Below are positions 53,197 to 61,047 of a stretch of 64,000 nucleotides of DNA, in pieces. The notes beneath the pieces are model-generated. The model was given only the letters and a program-made list of their open reading frames with translations. It made no database searches and was not told the origin of the DNA. Numbering within the stretch: position 1 is the first letter of the stretch; each line of letters opens with the position of its first letter. Made by a program: the position numbers and the translations under genes. Where the stretch lies: positions 62,001-126,000 of the forward strand of contig JAKPIB010000037.1 in the NCBI GenBank assembly GCA_029549985.1, given 5' to 3'. Source of the stretch: Bacillota bacterium (GTDB taxonomy: Bacteria > Bacillota > Clostridia > Caldicoprobacterales > DTU083).

Positions 53197-53886
53197 GTGT
53201 TGGAAAAACTCAAAGAGCAGGTTTTACACGCCAACCTGGAGCTTCCCGGGAGAGGCCTGGTGATATACACCTGGGGCAATGTGAGCGGCATCGACCGCGA
53301 ACAGGGCCTGGTGGTGATCAAGCCGAGCGGCGTGCCCTATGAGCAGCTTGAAGCGCGGGACATGGTCGTTACGGACCTTGAAGGCAACGTAGTGGAAGGG
53401 AGCTTAAGGCCATCATCGGACCTGAAGACCCATCTGGTGCTGTATCGCGCCTTTGAAAGCATAGGAGGCATAGTGCATACCCATTCGACCTGGGCAACGG
53501 TCTGGGCCCAGGCCGGGCTCTCCATACCGCCGCTGGGGACCACCCACGCCGATTACTTCTATGGAGAGGTCCCGTGTACGCGGAGGATGACCCTGGATGA
53601 GATCCAGGGGGACTATGAGCAGCTTACAGGTACTGTCATCCTTGAGGCATTTGCCGGGCTGGATCCTGGATTCGTGCCCGGAGTCCTGGTCAACAACCAC
53701 GGGCCCTTCAGCTGGGGCAAGGATCCGGCTGAGGCCGTACACAATGCCGTTGTACTGGAGCAGCTGGCCTGTATGGCATATCATACTCTGAACCTGAACC
53801 CCGAGGTGAAGCCGATAAGCCAGGGCCTGCTTGACAGGCATTTCCTGCGCAAGCATGGCAAAAATGCTTATTACGGCCAGGGCTGA
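53197..53886 (+). CDS. araD: L-ribulose-5-phosphate 4-epimerase (class II aldolase family)
   Basis: 229 residues, as for AraD. Interconverts L-ribulose 5-phosphate and D-xylulose 5-phosphate with Zn2+. TWGNVSGID and [10 protein letters not shown] phosphate-binding segments, [12 protein letters not shown] (zinc His pair), THADYFYG, and [15 protein letters not shown] with another ligand His. Start is GTG at 53197 with GGAGGG 10 bases before; a long frame running back into yigZ is not real. L-fuculose phosphate aldolase is excluded by the AraD-type motifs. The other ara genes are not in the window. Confidence 0.88.
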   Translation: MLEKLKEQVLHANLELPGRGLVIYTWGNVSGIDREQGLVVIKPSGVPYEQLEARDMVVTDLEGNVVEGSLRPSSDLKTHLVLYRAFESIGGIVHTHSTWATVWAQAGLSIPPLGTTHADYFYGEVPCTRRMTLDEIQGDYEQLTGTVILEAFAGLDPGFVPGVLVNNHGPFSWGKDPAEAVHNAVVLEQLACMAYHTLNLNPEVKPISQGLLDRHFLRKHGKNAYYGQG

Positions 53887-53936
53887 TACATACAATAACC
53901 TAGATGTTTAAAGGGAAATGCGGCGGAGGTGATTCG

Positions 53937-54593
53937 ATGGAATGGGAAGCATTGCTCAGGGTCTTCCTCGCCATGGTTTTCGGCGGCATCATTGGCCTTG
54001 AACGGGAAATAGGCAACCGGCCTGCCGGCTTTCGTACCCATACGCTGGTATGCATGGGCTCCGCCCTTGTGATGCTGACCTCAGAGTATCTTATAAACAC
54101 ATACAGCGATTTGTCCATACCCGACCCTGCCCGGCTGGGGGCTCAGGTCATAAGCGGCATAGGCTTTTTAGGTGCCGGTACGATCATAAAGGACGGTTCC
54201 AGGGTAAGAGGGCTGACGACTGCAGCAAGTCTCTGGGTCACAGCCTGCATAGGTATTGCGATCGGGGCAGGCTTTTACTGGGGTGCCCTCATTGCTGCGG
54301 TGTTTTCCTACATAACCCTGTTCCTGCTCAAAAAGTTCGAAGGCTTTATGACGGGCCTAAGGGGATATGACCTCCAGGTAGAGCTGTTGAACAAACCGGG
54401 CCAGATAGCCAGGGTGACGGAGGTACTGGGCTCACTCGACATCAGTATCAGGGACATAAAAATCATGCCCGGTGAGGACGAATGGGCGATAATATGGTTC
54501 AAGATCATTATGCCGAAGGGCTTGTCTGAAGCTGCGCTTTTGGCAGAGCTTGACCGGCTTGAAGGCGTCAGGGTCTGCGATGAGCCGGAATGA
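53937..54593 (+). CDS. MgtC/SapB-family membrane protein
   Basis: 218 residues. Four to five N-terminal membrane spans with GGIIGLEREIGNRPAGFRTHTLVCMGSAL and QVISGIGFLGAGTIIKDG, the MgtC signature; a C-terminal ACT-like domain (about 145-218, LLNKPGQIARVTEVLGSLDIS). Related proteins affect Mg2+ homeostasis and F-ATPase in pathogens; function in Clostridia is unclear. Start at 53937 with GGAGG 8 bases upstream; an ATG at 53904 lacks a ribosome binding site. Confidence 0.88.
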   Translation: MEWEALLRVFLAMVFGGIIGLEREIGNRPAGFRTHTLVCMGSALVMLTSEYLINTYSDLSIPDPARLGAQVISGIGFLGAGTIIKDGSRVRGLTTAASLWVTACIGIAIGAGFYWGALIAAVFSYITLFLLKKFEGFMTGLRGYDLQVELLNKPGQIARVTEVLGSLDISIRDIKIMPGEDEWAIIWFKIIMPKGLSEAALLAELDRLEGVRVCDEPE

Positions 54594-54674
54594 CCGGCGG
54601 TCATTGACAGCGTGCTGCGGTGTCATAACACAGGCCTTGGATGCTTTATATAGATGAAAGGAGGAATCGTGGAT

Positions 54675-55721
54675 TTGAAGGACTTTCTTAAAGAGCTCAT
54701 AGAGATACCGGGTGTGTCCGGCTATGAAGCAGAGATAGCAGGATACATTGCCAATGAATTCAGACAGCATTGTGATGAAGTAGTTACAGACCCCTTTTAC
54801 AACGTATACGGTATAAAACGGGGAGCGGGGGACAAGTCAAATCCGAAGGTCATGCTGGCGGCCCATATGGATGAGATAGCCCTCATGGTAAAGGATATCG
54901 ACAAATCCGGATTTTTAAGGTTCACCAATATAGGCGGGGTCGATCAGAGGATCCTTCTGGCCCAGGAGGTCATAGTCCACGGCAGGGATAAGCTGACGGG
55001 CATAGTGGCAGTGATGCCGCCTCACCTGCTTTCGCCGGAGGATGCATCCAGGGCGATCGAGATGAAGGACATGTACATAGACCTGGGGCTTCCCTGTGAA
55101 AGGGTTAAGGAGCTCGTCCAGGTAGGTGACCTTATAACCTTCAAAAGCCCCCTGGTCTCGATGCTGGGCTCCTTTGTGAACGGCAAGTCCATAGACGACA
55201 GGGCCGGGGTCGTGATCCTGAATGAGGTCATGAAGGAGCTGGACAAGCTGGTATACCAGGCCGAGGTATGCTGTGTGGCTACCGTCCAGGAGGAGGTAGG
55301 CACAAGGGGCGCCATAATCAGTACATACAGGGCTGAGCCGGATATAGGGATCGCCATAGACGTCACCCATGGGGACACACCGGATGCCTCAAAGGACGAT
55401 ACCTATGCCATGGACAAGGGGATCGTCGTCTGCAAGGGCCCCAATATGCACCCCGGGCTGACTGAGAGATTTCTGGAGATTGCAAGAGAGTACCGCATGG
55501 ATTGCCAGGTGGCCGTCTCGCCAAGGCCTACGGGGACCGACGCCCGTTCCATGCAGATATCCAGGGCAGGAGTACCGACCATCCTGGTTGAGATCCCCTT
55601 GAGATACATGCATACCACGGTGGAGACGCTCAACCTGGATCATATCAAATCGGCTGCAAGGCTGATCGCGCTCTTTATCGCATCGCTGAAGGAGGGATGG
55701 CAGGAATGGTTGAGGTATTGA
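54675..55721 (+). CDS. M42 aminopeptidase, paralogue 1
   Basis: 348 residues. Binuclear metal aminopeptidase of the TET type: AAHMDEIALMV (HxD), DDRAG, VQEEVGTRG with catalytic Glu pair, IAIDVTHGDTPD with metal Asp, and RYMHTTVETL with the last His ligand. A regulatory PDZ-like insertion lies after residue 70. Start: AAGGAGG (54658-54664) is 10 bases from TTG 54675 but only 4 from GTG 54669 and inside a frame starting at ATG 54654. First of three tandem paralogues. Probably cytoplasmic peptide breakdown. Confidence 0.88.
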   Translation: MKDFLKELIEIPGVSGYEAEIAGYIANEFRQHCDEVVTDPFYNVYGIKRGAGDKSNPKVMLAAHMDEIALMVKDIDKSGFLRFTNIGGVDQRILLAQEVIVHGRDKLTGIVAVMPPHLLSPEDASRAIEMKDMYIDLGLPCERVKELVQVGDLITFKSPLVSMLGSFVNGKSIDDRAGVVILNEVMKELDKLVYQAEVCCVATVQEEVGTRGAIISTYRAEPDIGIAIDVTHGDTPDASKDDTYAMDKGIVVCKGPNMHPGLTERFLEIAREYRMDCQVAVSPRPTGTDARSMQISRAGVPTILVEIPLRYMHTTVETLNLDHIKSAARLIALFIASLKEGWQEWLRY

Positions 55722-56722
55722 AAAGGCTGGCAGAAGCCAGAGGCGTCACAGGCAACGAGAATGAGGTAAGAGATATCATACTGGAGCTTGCAAGGCCCCT
55801 GGCGGATGAATGCTATGTGGACCGCATCGGCAATGTGATAGCGAAGAAGAAGGGCTCAAAGGGCGGCAGAAAAGTCATGATAGCCGCCCACATGGACGAG
55901 ATCGGGTTCATTATCTCCAGGATCTCCGACAACGGCATGCTTAGATTTCTGCCCGTTGGCGGCATAGACCAGCGTATCCTGGTGTCGAAGCGGGTGCTAG
56001 TGGGCAAGGACCGGGTGCCGGGGGTCATAGGAGTAAAGGCCATCCATCTACAGGAGCCTGATGAGCGCAGAAAGGTGATCAATCAAAAGCAGATGTACAT
56101 AGACATAGGGGCAAGATCAAGGGAAGAGGCGGAAAAGGTAGTCAAAATAGGCGATTATGCATCCTTTGACAGCGACTTTGTCTGCTTTGGCGACAACAAG
56201 GTGAAGTCCAAGGCCCTGGATGACCGTGCAGGCTGCAGCATATTGCTTGAGCTGCTGAAAGATACCTATGAATGTGACCTGTATGCATGCTTTACCGTCC
56301 AGGAGGAGATAGGCCTTAGGGGGGCTGAGGTCGCTGCCTACCACATCGAGCCTGATCTGGGCCTGGTGGTCGAGGGGACTACCTGCGCAGACCTGCCCGA
56401 TGTCCCTGACCACCTGCATACGACCAGGATGGGCAAGGGGCCTGCCATTTCCTTTATGGACAACAGCTCAATTGCCAATAAGGACCTGTTCAAGCGGATG
56501 GTGAAGACTGCGGAGGACAACTCCATCCCCTATCAGATCAAGGAAAATGTGGCCGGAGGCAACGATGCGGGCAGAATACAGACCTCCCGCTCCGGCGTGC
56601 CGACTGTAGTAGTATCTGTTCCATGCAGGTACATACATTCACCGTCTTCGGTAATGGACCTGGATGATTTCAAAAACACCCATCTCTTGATACAGAAATT
56701 CTTGAAAGGAGTTGAAGGCTGA
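55706..56722 (+). CDS. M42 aminopeptidase, paralogue 2
   Basis: 338 residues. AAHMDEIGFII, LDDRAGCSILL, VQEEIGLRGAEV and RYIHSPSSVMD are all present. The segment aligned with the metal Asp of its neighbours reads LVVEGTTCADLPD, so that ligand is Glu here. SD AAGGAGG at 55689-55695 abuts ATG 55697 and is spaced 10 bases from ATG 55706, so the second is preferred; either start overlaps the upstream gene. TGATG coupling to the third gene. Confidence 0.88.
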   Translation: MVEVLKRLAEARGVTGNENEVRDIILELARPLADECYVDRIGNVIAKKKGSKGGRKVMIAAHMDEIGFIISRISDNGMLRFLPVGGIDQRILVSKRVLVGKDRVPGVIGVKAIHLQEPDERRKVINQKQMYIDIGARSREEAEKVVKIGDYASFDSDFVCFGDNKVKSKALDDRAGCSILLELLKDTYECDLYACFTVQEEIGLRGAEVAAYHIEPDLGLVVEGTTCADLPDVPDHLHTTRMGKGPAISFMDNSSIANKDLFKRMVKTAEDNSIPYQIKENVAGGNDAGRIQTSRSGVPTVVVSVPCRYIHSPSSVMDLDDFKNTHLLIQKFLKGVEG

Positions 56723-57714
56723 TGAAAAGGCTGCTTGAACTCTTGACCGGTACTTACGGCCCCTCCGGCAGTGAGGAGGACATAAGGGAGGTCATTGAAA
56801 AGGAAGTCAGGGAATATGCAGATGAAGTCTATACCGATGCCCTGGGCAGCTTGATCGCAGTGAAGAAGGGCAAGGGCAGGAAGGTGATGCTGGCCGCCCA
56901 TATGGACCAGATCGGCCTGATAGTGACCGGTATAGACGATAATGGTTTCCTAAGGTTTTCCAATGTAGGCGGCATATCCCCCTTCAACGTGATCCACAGG
57001 AAGGTCAGGTTCCAAAACGGAGTGACCGGTGTAGTCAGCTATGAAACCGAGCTGGAGGATATAAGGAATCTCAAGCTCGGCAAGATGTACATAGACATCG
57101 GAGCGAAATCAAAGGATGAAGCCAAAGCCCTTGTCAATATCGGCGACGTAGCCGTCTATGACGCGCCTATGGCTGTATGCGGCGACAGGGTCACCGGCTG
57201 CGCCATGGACGACAGGGCAGGCTGTGCGGTGCTGGTCGAAACCTTGAAGAGAGTCAGGAATACTGACCATGAGCTTTACTTCGTGTTCACCGTGCAGGAG
57301 GAGGTAGGCCTGCGCGGAGCCAGGACCTCAGCCTACGGCATCATGCCGGATATAGGCATATCCGTTGACGTCACCCTGACAGGCGACACACCAAAGTCAA
57401 GGCCGATGGCCATAAATCTGGGAGAAGGCCCTGCGATAAAGGTAAAGGATGCCTCCGTCATAGCCCATCCGAAGGTAAAGGAGCTTATGATCCAAAGGGC
57501 CAGGGAAGCCGGCATCCCCTATCAGCTTGAGGTCCTTGAGGCCGGCGGCACGGATTCAGGCGCCATCCACCTGACCGGCGCAGGGGTGCCTTCGGGCGTT
57601 ATATCAATACCCTGCCGTTATGTGCACAGCGCCCAGGAAATGGTGGACCTGAAGGATTTGACCCAAGCCGTTGAACTCCTGGTGACGATCCTGGAAAAGG
57701 AAATAGAGATATGA
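56722..57714 (+). CDS. M42 aminopeptidase, paralogue 3
   Basis: 330 residues. AAHMDQIGLIV, MDDRAGCAVLV, VQEEVGLRGARTS, SVDVTLTGDTP with metal Asp and RYVHSAQEMVD. The start overlaps the preceding stop as TGATG. The three paralogues share a frame order that suggests a hetero-oligomeric TET particle, or separate specificities as in Pyrococcus (inference). A terminator follows. Confidence 0.88.
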   Translation: MKRLLELLTGTYGPSGSEEDIREVIEKEVREYADEVYTDALGSLIAVKKGKGRKVMLAAHMDQIGLIVTGIDDNGFLRFSNVGGISPFNVIHRKVRFQNGVTGVVSYETELEDIRNLKLGKMYIDIGAKSKDEAKALVNIGDVAVYDAPMAVCGDRVTGCAMDDRAGCAVLVETLKRVRNTDHELYFVFTVQEEVGLRGARTSAYGIMPDIGISVDVTLTGDTPKSRPMAINLGEGPAIKVKDASVIAHPKVKELMIQRAREAGIPYQLEVLEAGGTDSGAIHLTGAGVPSGVISIPCRYVHSAQEMVDLKDLTQAVELLVTILEKEIEI

Positions 57715-57718
57715 ACAT

Positions 57719-57758
57719 AGCCCCCTGGACCAGGCTGAGCCTGTACAGGGGGCTTTTT
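57719..57758 (+). terminator. rho-independent terminator of M42 operon
   Basis: AGCCCCCTG (57719-57727) pairs with CAGGGGGCT (57746-57754), then TTTTT. Confidence 0.88.
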
Positions 57759-57908
57759 ACCTGCCGAGTCTGTTTCATGCGATCCGTCTGTCGACTAATT
57801 GTAATATATAAAATTATGTTTGCCATCATATACAAGCAAATCTAATAATGAAATAAATTTACTCAAAAACCATTTGAGGACCGGCGGTGAACATTTTGCC
57901 AGTTTATA

Positions 57909-57937
57909 TTGACGGAGGCCGTGGAATATCTTAAAAT
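57909..57937 (+). promoter_or_regulatory. promoter of riboswitch/P-type ATPase transcript
   Basis: TTGACG (57909-57914), 17-base spacer, TAAAAT (57932-57937). Confidence 0.7.
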
Positions 57938-57944
57938 ATAACTG

Positions 57945-58081
57945 AACCAATAAAGGGGAGTAATCCATTGCTTAAGGCAAGCGCTCCTGATCGTCATTAC
58001 GGCGGCAGCCCGGTCAGGAGGCAGAGTTACTCTGGGGATGAGACCTTTATCCGGCTTTTGATGCTGGATAAAGGTTTTTTT
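57945..58081 (+). promoter_or_regulatory. yybP-ykoY (Mn2+-sensing) riboswitch with terminator
   Basis: Starts with AAAGGGGAGTAA (57952-57963), contains the conserved GATCGTCATTACGGC loop and GCCCGGT, and ends with GGGGATGAGACC (58034-58045), the standard yybP-ykoY core. The 3' side overlaps a terminator: ACCTTTATCC (58043-58052) with GGATAAAGGT (58066-58075) and a run of T. Mn2+ binding is expected to stop the terminator and switch the ATPase gene on. Confidence 0.9.
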
Positions 58082-58121
58082 GTTACAAACAATAATAAAA
58101 GACACTAACAGGGGTGGTTGA

Positions 58122-60824
58122 ATGACAAGCAATCAATGGCACACGCTCGACATCGAGGAAACGGCGAAAAGGCTGGAGACATCTCTGACTGAGGGCTTGA
58201 GCAGTACACAAGCCGGTGAAAGACTGAAGCAGTTCGGCCCGAATGAGCTTCAATCAAGGGGCAGGAAAACGATCCTCTCCATGTTGCTTGAGCAGCTTTC
58301 GGACTTCATGGTGATCATACTCATCGCAGCAGCGGTCATATCCGGTCTGCGGGGAGAGTTTACCGATGCCGTCATCATCCTGCTGGTAGTCGTCATAAAT
58401 GCCGTGCTCGGCGTGGTTCAGGAAAACAAGGCTGAAAACTCACTTGCAGCGCTAAAAAAAATAGCGGCCCCCCACGCCAAGGTGAAAAGGGACGGCACCA
58501 TCGATGTCATACCGGCTTCAGGGCTGGTGCCCGGCGACCTGGTCGTGCTGGACACCGGTGACTTCGTGCCTGCCGACCTCAGGCTCATCGAATCATCCAA
58601 TCTGAAGATCCAGGAGGCTGCCCTTACGGGTGAATCAGTGCCTGTTGAAAAGGATACCGCAGCCCTTGAGGATGTGGAGATCCCCCTTGGCGACCGGGTC
58701 AATATGGCTTATACCAGCAGCCTCGTTACATACGGCAGGGGCAGCGGCATAGTCGTCGGTACCGGGATGAACACTGAGATAGGCAAGATCGCTGAGATGA
58801 TCCAGACCGAGGAGGAGATGAAAACGCCCCTCCAGAAGAAGCTCGAGGCCCTGGGCAAGACCCTTGCCATAGCTGCCCTGGCGGTATGCGCCGTCATTTT
58901 TCTGGTAGGCATCCTGTACGGCAAGGAAATACACCGGATGTTCCTGACTTCGGTAAGCCTTGCTGTCGCGGTCATACCCGAAGGCCTGCCTGCGATAGTC
59001 ACCATCGTCCTGGCCATAGGGGTCCAAAGGATGGCCGCGCGAAATGCTATAATCAGGAAACTCCCCTCTGTCGAGACCCTGGGGAGCGCGACGGTAATAT
59101 GCTCCGACAAAACCGGGACCCTGACTCAGAACAGGATGACCGTGGAAAAGGTCTATGTTGACGGAAGGCTGGTCGGTTTACAGGAGCTGGCCGGATATGA
59201 TGAGCAGCCTCGGAATATCGAATTGCTCGTAACCATTGGGGCGCTCTGCAATGACACAAAGGTCAGGAATGAAAACGGGAAAACCGTGCTGGTGGGCGAC
59301 CCGACGGAGACAGCCCTGGTCGACCTGGGTCTAAAGCTCAAGCTCTCCAAGGAAAGCCTGGAGCAAAGGTTTCCCCGGGTCGATGAAATACCCTTTGACT
59401 CAGACAGAAAGCTCATGACCACCATCCATAGCTGCGATACAGGATACAGAGCCCTTACCAAGGGGGCTCCCGATGAGCTTTTGAAAAGGTGTGACCGCAT
59501 CCTTCATAACGGCCAGGTCATGGAGCTGACCCAGGAGATAAGGGACGAGATACTTAAGGCCAACACCGATATGGCTTCCAGCGCCCTGAGGGTCCTGGGT
59601 ATGGCTTACAAGCATATGCCTTCTGATACCAGCCCGGCCGCTGCCAGGAACGAAGCGGAGAAGGGCCTGGTGTTCACCGGACTGGTGGGCATGATAGATC
59701 CACCCAGAGAAGAGGCAAAAGAAGCAGTCAGGCTGTGCAAGCGTGCCGGCATCAAGCCTGTCATGATCACCGGAGATCATAAGGTCACTGCTGCAGCAAT
59801 AGCCAGACAGCTCGGTATGCTTGAGGCGGAAGACGAGATCATGACCGGCTCCGAGCTTGACAATATCAGCGACGAGGAGCTGACTCAAAATATCATGCGG
59901 TACTCGGTATATGCCCGGGTATCACCGGAGCACAAGGTCAGGATCGTGAAAGCCTGGCAGGCCCACGACGAGATCGTCGCCATGACCGGTGACGGGGTGA
60001 ACGATGCACCGGCCCTGAAGCGGGCCAATATAGGCGCAGCTATGGGCGTAGTCGGTACTGATGTGGCCAAGGAGGCCTCTGACATGGTGCTGGCGGATGA
60101 CAACTTTGCCACGGTAGTCGCTGCGGTCGAAGAGGGCAGGGTCATATTTTCCAACATCCTTAAGTCGATTCAATTCCTGCTCTCCTGCAATGTAGGCGAA
60201 ATACTGGTGCTCTTCATAGCCACGATGTTCAACTGGGAGGAACCCCTGCTTCCCATACACATATTGTGGGTCAACCTGGTGACGGACAGCCTGCCTGCCC
60301 TGGCCCTGGGGGTGGACCCGCCTGAGGAAGGGATCATGGACAGAAAGCCCAGGTCGCCAAAGGGCCGCGTATTTGACAAGGGCATGGTTTCAAGGATAGT
60401 CTACCAGGGACTGATGATCGGCACCCTGACCCTGGCTGCCTTCTGGCTGGGCCATAACGGAAGCGCGGCTGCCGGCCTTGGGAGGGAAGAGAGCATAGCT
60501 GCAGGCAGGACCATGGCCTTTGCAGTCCTTGCCCTGAGCCAGCTGGTCCATGCATTCAACGTACGTTCGAACCGCTATTCGGTATTTAAGACAGGCATGC
60601 TGAGAAACCGCAGCCTGGTCGGGGCAGCAGCCCTGTCCGCAGCCCTGCAGCTTGGCGTCATATTGATCCCGCCCCTGGCCGGGGTGTTCAAGGCAGCTCC
60701 CTTGAGCGCCGGAGAGTGGATCACCGTACTGGTCCTGTCCCTGGCCCCGATCCCCATAGTCGAGCTTGTGAAGGCCTTCGGGCTCAACACGGCGGGGGAT
60801 GACGCCCGGGAAAAGCGGCATTAG
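58122..60824 (+). CDS. P-type cation ATPase (Ca2+ type), probable Mn2+ exporter
   Basis: 900 residues, 10 membrane spans expected. N-terminal cation ATPase domain, LTGESVPVEK actuator loop (TGES), DKTGTLTQNRM with phospho-Asp329, PEGLPAIVTIVLAIGVQRMA in the fourth span (SERCA-type Ca2+ site), MTGDGVNDAPALK hinge, and a C-terminal cation ATPase domain. By sequence alone a Ca2+ or Mn2+ pump; the Mn2+ riboswitch in front points to Mn2+ efflux, as for Lactococcus YoaB. GGGGTGG precedes the ATG. Confidence 0.9.
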   Translation: MTSNQWHTLDIEETAKRLETSLTEGLSSTQAGERLKQFGPNELQSRGRKTILSMLLEQLSDFMVIILIAAAVISGLRGEFTDAVIILLVVVINAVLGVVQENKAENSLAALKKIAAPHAKVKRDGTIDVIPASGLVPGDLVVLDTGDFVPADLRLIESSNLKIQEAALTGESVPVEKDTAALEDVEIPLGDRVNMAYTSSLVTYGRGSGIVVGTGMNTEIGKIAEMIQTEEEMKTPLQKKLEALGKTLAIAALAVCAVIFLVGILYGKEIHRMFLTSVSLAVAVIPEGLPAIVTIVLAIGVQRMAARNAIIRKLPSVETLGSATVICSDKTGTLTQNRMTVEKVYVDGRLVGLQELAGYDEQPRNIELLVTIGALCNDTKVRNENGKTVLVGDPTETALVDLGLKLKLSKESLEQRFPRVDEIPFDSDRKLMTTIHSCDTGYRALTKGAPDELLKRCDRILHNGQVMELTQEIRDEILKANTDMASSALRVLGMAYKHMPSDTSPAAARNEAEKGLVFTGLVGMIDPPREEAKEAVRLCKRAGIKPVMITGDHKVTAAAIARQLGMLEAEDEIMTGSELDNISDEELTQNIMRYSVYARVSPEHKVRIVKAWQAHDEIVAMTGDGVNDAPALKRANIGAAMGVVGTDVAKEASDMVLADDNFATVVAAVEEGRVIFSNILKSIQFLLSCNVGEILVLFIATMFNWEEPLLPIHILWVNLVTDSLPALALGVDPPEEGIMDRKPRSPKGRVFDKGMVSRIVYQGLMIGTLTLAAFWLGHNGSAAAGLGREESIAAGRTMAFAVLALSQLVHAFNVRSNRYSVFKTGMLRNRSLVGAAALSAALQLGVILIPPLAGVFKAAPLSAGEWITVLVLSLAPIPIVELVKAFGLNTAGDDAREKRH

Positions 60825-60845
60825 CATAGGCTGACATAAAGGCGG

Positions 60846-60878
60846 CAGCATGGGTATTAAGCCCATGCTGTTTTTTTT
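60846..60878 (+). terminator. rho-independent terminator
   Basis: CAGCATGGG (60846-60854) pairs with CCCATGCTG (60862-60870), followed by eight T. Confidence 0.92.
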
Positions 60879-60937
60879 GCATAGATACGGTTAATAATTA
60901 TTTAATACAGTTTTAACGGATTAGTCATGTTTTATAT

Positions 60938-60965
60938 TTGTATATACACGTATTGATGGTATAAT
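60938..60965 (+). promoter_or_regulatory. promoter of surface protein/ABC system
   Basis: TTGTAT (60938-60943), 16-base spacer, TATAAT (60960-60965), 82 bases before the start codon. Confidence 0.55.
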
Positions 60966-61047
60966 CAGTTAAGGCTACAAAAAAACACATGACGAATCAA
61001 GGGAGCGTCCAGGCATAATTTCAAGCTCATGCGGAAGGAGATTTTGG

